Origin: Paraburkholderia kururiensis
GTDB taxonomy: Bacteria > Pseudomonadota > Gammaproteobacteria > Burkholderiales > Burkholderiaceae
Direction of reading: 5' to 3'
Assembly (NCBI RefSeq): GCF_034424375.1
Contig: NZ_CP139965.1
Span: 4,092,001 to 4,156,000 of the forward strand
Length of the DNA stretch: 64,000 nucleotides
A program made the position numbers and the translations under genes. Under the pieces are notes generated by a model. It did no database searches and was not told the DNA's origin. It saw only the letters and a list, made by a program, of their open reading frames with translations. Positions 57,886 through 64,000 of the stretch are shown piece after piece. Position 1 is the stretch's first letter; every line of letters starts with the position of its first letter.

Positions 57886-58644
57886 TCAGCTGAAGTTGAG
57901 CAACTGGTTGGCGGACTGTTCGTTCTGGCTGGCCGATTCGAGCAGCTTGGTCTGCATCTGGAATTGCCGCGCGTTCGTGATCATCGCGACCATGGCGGAG
58001 ACCGGGTTCACGTTGCTGCCTTCCAGCGACTGCGGCGCGAGCACGACGTTCTGGTCCGCGTCGGCGGGGTTGCCGTCCGCCGTGCGGTAAAGGCCGTCGT
58101 CGCCGTGCTTGAGCGTGGCGGGGTCCGGGTTCACGAGCTTCAGCTGATCGACGTTGACGATGGTCGTGGGCGGGTCGCCCGGGATCAGCGCGGAGACCGT
58201 GCCGTCCTTGCCGATAGTGACTTCCGAGCCCGGCGGCACCGAAATCGGGCCGCCGCCGCCCACCACGGGCTGGTTCATCGCGTTGACGATCTGGCCGTTG
58301 GTGTCCACGTGCAGGTTGCCCGCGCGCGTGTAGGCCTCGTTGCCGTTGCTGTCGAGCACCGTGAGCCAACCCGGGCCCTGCACCGCGACGTCGAGCGGAT
58401 TGCCGGTCTGCTGGATCGGGCCCGGCGTGTAGTCCGCGCCGGGCGTGGACGCCAGCACGAAGGTGCGCGTGGTGTCCGTGTTCACCGTGTTGCCGTCGCC
58501 GAACGACATCGGCACGGCGCGAAACGCCGCAAGCTGCGCGCGAAAGCCCGTCGTGGAGACGTTCGCCAGGTTGTTCGCGACGACTGCCTGCTGCTCGAGC
58601 GCCTGGGTGGCGCCCGTCATCGCGGTATAGATCAGCCGGTCCAT
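57886..58644 (-). CDS. flgF: flagellar proximal rod protein FlgF
   Basis: A 252-residue rod protein: 'MDRLIYTAMTGATQALEQQAVVANNLANVSTTGFRAQLAAFRAVPM' opens it and 'LEGSNVNPVSAMVAMITNARQFQMQTKLLESASQNEQSANQLL' closes it. It lies 17 bp after flgE. Confidence 0.97.
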   Translation of the reverse strand: MDRLIYTAMTGATQALEQQAVVANNLANVSTTGFRAQLAAFRAVPMSFGDGNTVNTDTTRTFVLASTPGADYTPGPIQQTGNPLDVAVQGPGWLTVLDSNGNEAYTRAGNLHVDTNGQIVNAMNQPVVGGGGPISVPPGSEVTIGKDGTVSALIPGDPPTTIVNVDQLKLVNPDPATLKHGDDGLYRTADGNPADADQNVVLAPQSLEGSNVNPVSAMVAMITNARQFQMQTKLLESASQNEQSANQLLNFS

Positions 58645-58661
58645 GATGAGGCCGCCAGGTA

Positions 58662-60167
58662 TTACAGGTTGATGAGCGTCTGGTCGACGGTCTGCTGGGT
58701 CTTGATCGTCTGCGCGTTCGCCTGGTAGTTGCGCTGCGCCGTGATCAGGTTCACCAGCTCGCTCGTCAGGTCGACGTTCGAGTTTTCCACCGCGCCGCCT
58801 TGCAGCGTGCCGTGGTTCGTGCTGCCCGGCGCCGAGATCTGCGCCACGCCCGAGGCCGAGGTGGCTTCGTACTGGTTGTTGCCCAGATCGACGAGGCCGT
58901 TCGGGTTGTTGAAGTTGGCGAGCACGACCTGGCCGAGTGCCTGGGTCTTGCCGTTCGAGTAGTTGCCCGTGAGCGTGCCGTCCGTACCCACCGTGAAGTT
59001 GGTCAGCTGGCCGGCCGCAAAGCCGTCTTGCGTCAGGTTGTTGGTGCCGTCCTTGCCGCCGAACTGCGTCGTGCCCGCGATGTTGAACGTGAGCTTCTGC
59101 GGCGTGGACGAACCGTCGCTGGTCGGAATCGTGAAGTTGAACGCGAGCGGCGTGGTGGTCGGGGCGCCCGTGGCGTCCGTCGTGCTCACCAGCGTGCCCG
59201 ACGAGTTGAACGTCGCCGTGCCGATCTTCGAGATCGTGCCGCCGGCCACGCCGCCGTACACCGTCCATGCGCCTACGCCCGTCTTCGCGAAGTACAGGTC
59301 CACCGTCTGCGTGCCGCCCAGCGAGTCGTACGCCTGGATCGAGGTCGGGTAGTTGTACGTGCTCGCGCTGTTGGCGTTGAACGTGGTGGGGTTCGGTGTG
59401 ATGGCCACGCTGTCGCCGGTGGCAGGCGTGCCCGTCAGCGTGACGGTCTGGCCCGTGCCGAGCGAAATCGCCGTGCCCGTGCTGTAGGTCTGCGCCGCGC
59501 CGGTCACGCCGGTGGTCGTGTCGGTCACCGTGTAGGTGGTGGGCGACGTAAAGTTGATCGTGTAGTTGTCGAGGTTCGTGCCTGCCGCGCCGTTCGTGAT
59601 GGTGGAGCCGCTCGTGGCAAGCGAACCCGTGGTGGTCACGGCCACGCTGGGCGCGCCGAGCATCAGCGAATCCTGCGCGTTCAGGTTGAACTGGCCGGTA
59701 ATCACGCTGGTGGCCGTGGGCGCGATGTTGGTGGTGGGCACCTGCAGCGGCACCGTGGTGGCCGTGTTGATCACGCCGCCGTTGCTGGCCGCGTAGCCCA
59801 TCAGCTTGAGGCCGCTCGTGTCGGTGATGTAGCCCTGGTTGTCCAGCTGGAACACGCCGTTACGCGAGTACGTGAGCGTGCCGTTGTTCGACATCTGGAA
59901 GAAGCCGTTGCCGTTGATCGCCACGTCCAGCGCCTGGTTGGTCGTGGTGATCGTGCCCTGGCTGTACTGCTGCTGCACGGCCGCGAGGCGCGAGCCGAGG
60001 CCGATCTGGTTGTTCACCGCGGTGGCCACCGAGTTCGCGTAGACATCCGCGAAAACCGCCGCGCCCTGCTTGAAGCCGATCGTGTTCGCGTTCGCGATGT
60101 TGTTGCCGATCACGTCGAGGTCGTTGGACGCGCTCGACAAACCGCTCAAACCTTGTTGATAACCCAT
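58662..60167 (-). CDS. flgE: flagellar hook protein FlgE
   Basis: A 501-residue hook subunit. The N terminus 'MGYQQGLSGLSSASNDLDVIGNNIANANTIGFKQGAAVFADVYANSV' and C terminus 'VENSNVDLTSELVNLITAQRNYQANAQTIKTQQTVDQTLINL' are conserved. An extra Thr/Ser/Gly-rich insertion (about 160-290) contains 'GTPATGDSVAITP', like the inserts in FlgK and FlgL. It follows flgD by 73 bp. Confidence 0.98.
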   Translation of the reverse strand: MGYQQGLSGLSSASNDLDVIGNNIANANTIGFKQGAAVFADVYANSVATAVNNQIGLGSRLAAVQQQYSQGTITTTNQALDVAINGNGFFQMSNNGTLTYSRNGVFQLDNQGYITDTSGLKLMGYAASNGGVINTATTVPLQVPTTNIAPTATSVITGQFNLNAQDSLMLGAPSVAVTTTGSLATSGSTITNGAAGTNLDNYTINFTSPTTYTVTDTTTGVTGAAQTYSTGTAISLGTGQTVTLTGTPATGDSVAITPNPTTFNANSASTYNYPTSIQAYDSLGGTQTVDLYFAKTGVGAWTVYGGVAGGTISKIGTATFNSSGTLVSTTDATGAPTTTPLAFNFTIPTSDGSSTPQKLTFNIAGTTQFGGKDGTNNLTQDGFAAGQLTNFTVGTDGTLTGNYSNGKTQALGQVVLANFNNPNGLVDLGNNQYEATSASGVAQISAPGSTNHGTLQGGAVENSNVDLTSELVNLITAQRNYQANAQTIKTQQTVDQTLINL

Positions 60168-60240
60168 GACGGTCTCCGTATCGGGATATATCGATGAATA
60201 CTGTGCTGTGAATCTGCCTGAGAGCCTTGCCGCGCGCGCC

Positions 60241-60963
60241 TTACAGGATCGCGGCCACGCTCGTCATGCCGACGGTGTTGCCGTTCGAGAGCACGAGGCC
60301 CGGCGTGCCGTCCGTCTGCTGCACGACGCTTTGCACCGTGGCGGCCGACAGCGTGGTGGGCGAGCCCGACTTGCCGGCAATCGTGCCGGTCGCGCTGATG
60401 GTGTACGTGCCGTCGGCGAGCGTGTTGCCCTGCGCGTCGGTGGGCGTCCACGAAATGGGCGTGACGCCTGCCGGCACGCTGCCCACGTTGATCGTGTTGA
60501 CCACCTGGCCCGACGAGTTCTTGATGGTGATCTGCACGTTGCTTGCCGCAGTCGCCACCTGCACGCCGATGGCCGACGCCTTGCCGCTTGCCACCGTCGA
60601 GGTCGTGCCTTGCGCGAGCACCGTGGAGCCGATCAGGAGCGCCGCCTGGCCCTGCTGGCCCGCGTTCAATTGCGTGGCGAGCGAAGTGAGCGACGTGTTG
60701 AGCTGGCTGATGCCCGTCACCGTGTTGATCTGGGCAAGCTGCGAGGTCATCTGCGAGCTGTCCATCGGGTTGGTCGGGTCCTGGTTCTTCATCTGCGCAA
60801 TCAGCAGTTGCAGGAACGTGTTCTGCAGTGCCGTGGGCGACGTGCTGGACGAACTGGACGAACTCGACGACGAGCTGCTTGCGCTCGACGTGCCGTTCAT
60901 GGTGTCGAGCAGCGTCTGCGAAATGGTCGTGCCGTTGCTGCCGATCGTGGTCTGGGTGGTCAA
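60241..60963 (-). CDS. flgD: flagellar hook assembly (cap) protein FlgD
   Basis: A 240-residue hook-cap protein. A run of consecutive serines (about residues 26-41) precedes 'LQNTFLQLLIAQMKNQDPTNPMDSSQMTSQLAQINTVTGI', the conserved FlgD N-terminal domain. A C-terminal Ig/tudor-like part ('ITIKNSSGQVVNTINVG', 'ISWTPTDAQGNTLADGTYTI') follows. Confidence 0.96.
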   Translation of the reverse strand: MTTQTTIGSNGTTISQTLLDTMNGTSSASSSSSSSSSSSSTSPTALQNTFLQLLIAQMKNQDPTNPMDSSQMTSQLAQINTVTGISQLNTSLTSLATQLNAGQQGQAALLIGSTVLAQGTTSTVASGKASAIGVQVATAASNVQITIKNSSGQVVNTINVGSVPAGVTPISWTPTDAQGNTLADGTYTISATGTIAGKSGSPTTLSAATVQSVVQQTDGTPGLVLSNGNTVGMTSVAAIL

Positions 60964-60983
60964 GGCGGTTCTCCGTCTGTTCT

Positions 60984-61409
60984 TCAGGTGCCGATGGTGA
61001 GCGTCTTGAGCATCAGCGTCTTGGCGGTGTTCAGGGTCTCCACGTTCGCCTGGTACGAGCGCGACGCCGAAATCATGTTCACCATTTCCTGCACCGGATC
61101 CACGTTCGGCAACGTCACGTAGCCGTTCGCGTCCGCCGCCGGGTTGCCCGGGTCGTAGGAAGTCTTCATGGGCGTCGGGTCGTCGACCACGCCCGTCACC
61201 TGCACGCCGCCCACCTGCTGGCCGCTCTGCGTGCGTGCGCCGCCCAGCGGCTGCACCGCGAAGACGACCTGCTTGGCCTTGTACGGCTTGCCGTCCGGTC
61301 CCGTCGTGCTGTCCGCGTTCGCGAGGTTCGACGCGGTCACGTTGAGCCGCTCCGACTGCGCGGACAGTGCAGAGCCGGCGACGCTAAAGATGTTCATCAG
61401 CGATGGCAT
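60984..61409 (-). CDS. flgC: flagellar proximal rod protein FlgC
   Basis: A 141-residue rod protein: 'LMNIFSVAGSALSAQSERLNVTASNLANADSTTGPDGKPYKAKQVVF', ending 'VDPVQEMVNMISASRSYQANVETLNTAKTLMLKTLTIG'. ATG 61409 is chosen because GAGGTGAG precedes it at good spacing. An in-frame GTG at 61421 overlaps that site. Confidence 0.97.
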   Translation of the reverse strand: MPSLMNIFSVAGSALSAQSERLNVTASNLANADSTTGPDGKPYKAKQVVFAVQPLGGARTQSGQQVGGVQVTGVVDDPTPMKTSYDPGNPAADANGYVTLPNVDPVQEMVNMISASRSYQANVETLNTAKTLMLKTLTIGT

Positions 61410-61670
61410 GGCGAATCTCACCTCTCGTTGCCGGCCTGCATTGGCCGGCGGTTGCGCGGGCCGCGCCTGTCACCCTTGCGCTTTCGCGCCCTGGTGCCTC
61501 CTGCGCACGGCCCGCCTGCTTTCCCGTAGCGATTTGTCTCTTGCCCGACCGGTGCGGCCTGCTGCATGTGGCCTGTGCCGCCGGTCCGGCTTCCTGCTTT
61601 GCTGCCTGCCCTGTTTTGCCGCGTGCCCCGCTTTACTGCGCGAGTCACTGCCTGAGGGCGGGCCGCCGCG

Positions 61671-62165
61671 TCAGCTGCCTGACGTGATGGCCGCGAGCAT
61701 GCCTTTGATCTGCTGCGTGAGCACGGTCATGCCGGTCTCGAAGTGCAGCGTGTTGTCGGCGAACTGCACCCGCTCGCTGTCGAGGTCGACGGTGTTGCCG
61801 TCGAGCGCCGGTTGCGTCGGAATGCGGTACTGCAGCTGGCCGTAGTCGTCGGAAGAACCGCCCGTGGGCGTCAGGCGCGCCTTGCCGGCCATGTGGCCTG
61901 CTTCGGTGGTCGCCATGGTCATGCCGCTCGTCACGCCGGCCGGCTGCGCCATGGCGAGCGGCGCGGCGTTCGAGGTGGCCGTTCCCGTCGCGGCGCCGCT
62001 CTTTCTCAGCGCACCGGCGAGCGACGACGCGAAATCGACGTCGCGTGCCTTGTAGCCCGGCGTGTCCGAGTTGGCGATGTTCGACGAGAGCAGCTCCTGA
62101 CGGTAGGCGCGCACATCGAGCGCCTCGCGCCCGAAGGCGAATTCGGCATCGAGTTTGTCCAGCAT
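61671..62165 (-). CDS. flgB: flagellar proximal rod protein FlgB
   Basis: A 164-residue rod protein, first gene of flgBCDEFGHIJ: 'LSSNIANSDTPGYKARDVDF' near the N terminus and 'GNTVDLDSERVQFADNTLHFETGMTVLTQQIKGMLAAI' at the C terminus. A Gly/Thr/Ala-rich centre makes it longer than enteric FlgB. A 261-bp spacer separates it from flgC. Confidence 0.97.
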   Translation of the reverse strand: MLDKLDAEFAFGREALDVRAYRQELLSSNIANSDTPGYKARDVDFASSLAGALRKSGAATGTATSNAAPLAMAQPAGVTSGMTMATTEAGHMAGKARLTPTGGSSDDYGQLQYRIPTQPALDGNTVDLDSERVQFADNTLHFETGMTVLTQQIKGMLAAITSGS

Positions 62166-62284
62166 TGCGGTTCTCCGAAAAAACGCTTCCTTGCGTCACC
62201 CTTGCAGCGGTGGCCGCGTGGAAGGCCTTTTTGCTTGTGGTGCATCTTAGGTCTGGGACGCAAGCCGCAATCGGAGGAATAGCC

Positions 62285-62330
62285 GGGGAAGGGGGCCTCT
62301 ATTCGACGTTTGCGCGAAGGGGGGGCTCTC
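62285..62330. promoter_or_regulatory. shared G-run element between flgB and flgA
   Basis: GGGGAAGGGGGCC followed by TCTATTCGACG (62285-62308), then a second GCGAAGGGGGGGCTCTC (62314-62330). GAAGGGGG plus CTCTATTCG also occurs in the fliE/fliF control region, so it is probably part of the class-2 promoter or activator site for one or both divergent operons. Confidence 0.5.
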
Positions 62331-62347
62331 TAGAATGCCTCTCGTAT

Positions 62348-62398
62348 TGTTGGCCCTTGTTGTTGGCCCTTGTTGTTGGTCCTTGTTTGTTGTTGGCC
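62348..62398 (+). repeat. 13-bp tandem repeat upstream of flgA
   Basis: TGTTGGCCCTTGT starts at 62348 and 62361. TGTTGGTCCTTGT follows at 62374, and a partial TGTTGGCC at 62391. It lies in the flgA leader, about 55-105 bases before the ATG. Confidence 0.85.
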
Positions 62399-62452
62399 GC
62401 TGGGCCTGCCGTCTGGTTCTTGTTTGGCCTTACCGGGCCGTGGAGAGTGGCG

Positions 62453-63934
62453 ATGAACGAGCCCGCTTCAAATGCTCCGACCGCCTTGTCGACTGTAGAG
62501 ACCGCTGCTGAAACGGCTTTCGATGCTTCGATGGCGCCGGGCGCTTCGGCTGCTTCGCGCGTTCCGGCTGGCCCGGCACGCGTCGGCCGCGCGCCTGCGC
62601 TGCGCCGGCTCTTCGTCGCGCTTGCGTGGACACTCTCGGCAAGCGCCGGCACGCTGGGCCTCTTCGTTTCGACCGCCGCGCACGCCCAGGGTACGGGCGA
62701 GCCGATCGTGATTCCTGGCCCGGGCGAAAAGAACCCGGACGCGCTCGCCGCCATGAGCAGGATGGTGACGAGCCCGGCCGGCGCGTCGTCCAGTGCGACG
62801 GCGCAACGCACGAACGCCGGAATGCAGCCGCTCTCGCCCGCGCAGTCGACGATGGCCGCGTCCATGCGGCCGACCGCAAGTGCCGGCGCCCCAGATCGCT
62901 TCGAGCAGGCCGCGAAGGCCGACGGCGCCATCGTGATCGCGGGACCGGGAGACGCGTCCGCGTCCCGGCCGGGCATGGCGTCCGGTTTGATGCGCGTGAA
63001 CCTGCCCGTGGCGGCGAGCCAGGTGATGCCGGTGGTCGTGACGCCCGCGGCGGCGTCGGTGTCCGCGCAGGGCCGCGAGACGAGCGTCGCGCCGCAGGCC
63101 ATCGCCATGAATCCGCCTGCCAGTGCCGGCTACGCAACAACCGCGCCGCGCTTCGAGCGCATGGTGCCGCGCGCTGTGCCGGCGCAGGCCGCACAAACGT
63201 ATCAGCGCGTTCAGCCCGCGCAGGCCACGGTGCCGGGAATCTCCCAGGCGCCTGCATCGAACGCTCAAGCCACTCAGCCTGCTCAAGCCGCTCAAACCGC
63301 CGTACCCGAAGGCCAGCAGGACGGCGAATCGATCCGGCGTGCCGCGCTTGCCTGGCTCCAGCAACAGGCTGCCGGCTTGCCCGGCAAGGTCGTTATCACC
63401 GTGGCCAACGTCTTTCCGCGCGGCCTCGCGGCGTGCACGACGATGCAGCCGTTCGCACCCGCCGGCACCCGCATGTGGGGCCGCACCACCGTGGGCGTGC
63501 GCTGCGCGGGCGAGCGTCCGTGGACGCTCTACCTGCAGGCGAAGATTTCGGTCGAGGCCACCTACTACACGGCGTCGCGCGCCATCGCCCCCGGCGAGCC
63601 GCTCAGCGCCGCCGACCTCGTGGCGCGCGACGGCGATCTCACGCTGCTGCCGCAGGCAGTGGTCACCGACCCGTCGCAGGCTATCGGCGCCGTGGCGCTG
63701 GTCCGCGTGCCCGCCGGGCTGCCGCTGCGCCAGGACATGCTGCGCAGCGCCAGTTCCGTGACGATCGGGCAGACCGTGCGCGTGGTCGCGCAAGGCCCCG
63801 GTTTTTCGATCTCGTCGGAGGGCAGCGCCATGAACAACGCGGCGCCCGGCCAGCAGGTGCGCGTGAAGACGGCGAATGGCCAGATCATCAGCGGCATCGT
63901 GAAAGAAGGCGGCACCGTGGAGATCCAGCTTTGA
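62453..63934 (+). CDS. flgA: flagellar P-ring assembly chaperone FlgA, with long N-terminal extension
   Basis: A 493-residue protein, roughly twice the length of enteric FlgA. An uncommonly long N-terminal region precedes the signal segment (about 52-78, 'LFVALAWTLSASAGTLGLF...HAQ'). An Ala/Pro/Gln-rich linker follows with a duplicated motif 'IVIPGPG' (85-91) and 'IVIAGPG' (160-166). The C-terminal 180 residues are normal FlgA: 'TRMWGRTTVGVRCAGERPWTLYLQAKI', SAF-like 'GEPLSAADLVARDGDLT' and the ending 'VKTANGQIISGIVKEGGTVEIQL'. GGAGAG lies 6 bases before the ATG. It diverges from flgB. Confidence 0.93.
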   Translation: MNEPASNAPTALSTVETAAETAFDASMAPGASAASRVPAGPARVGRAPALRRLFVALAWTLSASAGTLGLFVSTAAHAQGTGEPIVIPGPGEKNPDALAAMSRMVTSPAGASSSATAQRTNAGMQPLSPAQSTMAASMRPTASAGAPDRFEQAAKADGAIVIAGPGDASASRPGMASGLMRVNLPVAASQVMPVVVTPAAASVSAQGRETSVAPQAIAMNPPASAGYATTAPRFERMVPRAVPAQAAQTYQRVQPAQATVPGISQAPASNAQATQPAQAAQTAVPEGQQDGESIRRAALAWLQQQAAGLPGKVVITVANVFPRGLAACTTMQPFAPAGTRMWGRTTVGVRCAGERPWTLYLQAKISVEATYYTASRAIAPGEPLSAADLVARDGDLTLLPQAVVTDPSQAIGAVALVRVPAGLPLRQDMLRSASSVTIGQTVRVVAQGPGFSISSEGSAMNNAAPGQQVRVKTANGQIISGIVKEGGTVEIQL

Positions 63935-64000
63935 GCGTTTCAGGTTGTGCCGTGGTTGGGAAAGGAGAGGGGGACCGGCGCCCAGTGCGCCTCGGGTGGT

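Overview
The window is GC-rich (most 60-base lines are above 60% G+C), and its gene content and order point to a betaproteobacterium of the Burkholderia/Paraburkholderia group. Evidence: a SAH riboswitch in front of ahcY with a small 4-TM protein and metF behind it, a dppABCDF-type peptide transporter close to dppA of E. coli in sequence, a pxpBCA 5-oxoprolinase operon with a DUF969/DUF979 transporter pair, and a large flagellar locus using sigma-28 promoters of the form TAAA-N15-(G/T)CCGNTAA. The species call is inference; no rRNA or tRNA gene is present.

Layout. 1-6.4 kb: end of a MidA-type methyltransferase, a DUF2905 membrane protein, then on the minus strand cca, a glutathione transferase, an NDUFA9-like NAD(P)-binding protein and a lipoprotein lytic transglycosylase, divergent from 5-formyl-THF cyclo-ligase. 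6.5-11.8 kb: a MarR-like regulator divergent from pxpB-pxpC-pxpA and the putative 5-oxoproline transporter, with an AT-rich palindrome between them. 11.9-19.2 kb (minus): dppA, a strong hairpin, dppB-C-D-F and a TraB/GumN protein. 19.3-22.3 kb (minus): riboswitch-ahcY-4TM protein-metF, the S-adenosylhomocysteine/one-carbon module. 22.3-30 kb: LrgB/LrgA membrane pair with a divergent LysR regulator, a GMC oxidoreductase, and a plus-strand AidB-like acyl-CoA dehydrogenase and coniferyl-aldehyde-type dehydrogenase.

30.1-64 kb is flagellar. On the minus strand lie fliE and a sigma-28-driven fliS-fliT-(second FliK-like)-(orphan FlhB C-terminal domain) group. On the plus strand is fliF-G-H-I-J-K. 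A second minus block holds flgB-C-D-E-F-G-H-I-J, ycgR, flgK-flgL and fliL-M-N-O-P-Q-R, and flgA diverges from flgB at the right edge. No flagellin, motor, flhA/flhB or flhDC gene is present. The block can build basal body, rod, hook, C-ring, ATPase and most of the export gate. Class-2-like operon starts (fliE/fliF, fliL, flgB/flgA) share a GAAGGGGG-type element, while fliS, ycgR and flgK have clear sigma-28 promoters.

The main accessory element lies between fliK and fliR (about 41.5-44.6 kb). It encodes a 749-residue protein with a degenerate M23-like N-terminal domain and a low-GC GH19/lysozyme-like C-terminal domain, followed after 9 bp by an AT-rich gene for a secreted protein. This looks like an orphan peptidoglycan-targeting toxin (probably type VI secreted) with its periplasmic immunity protein. 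A second unexpected pattern is that several unrelated genes (fliF, the TraB-like gene, flgJ, ycgR) end inside short 10-15 bp tandem repeats that contain the stop codon.
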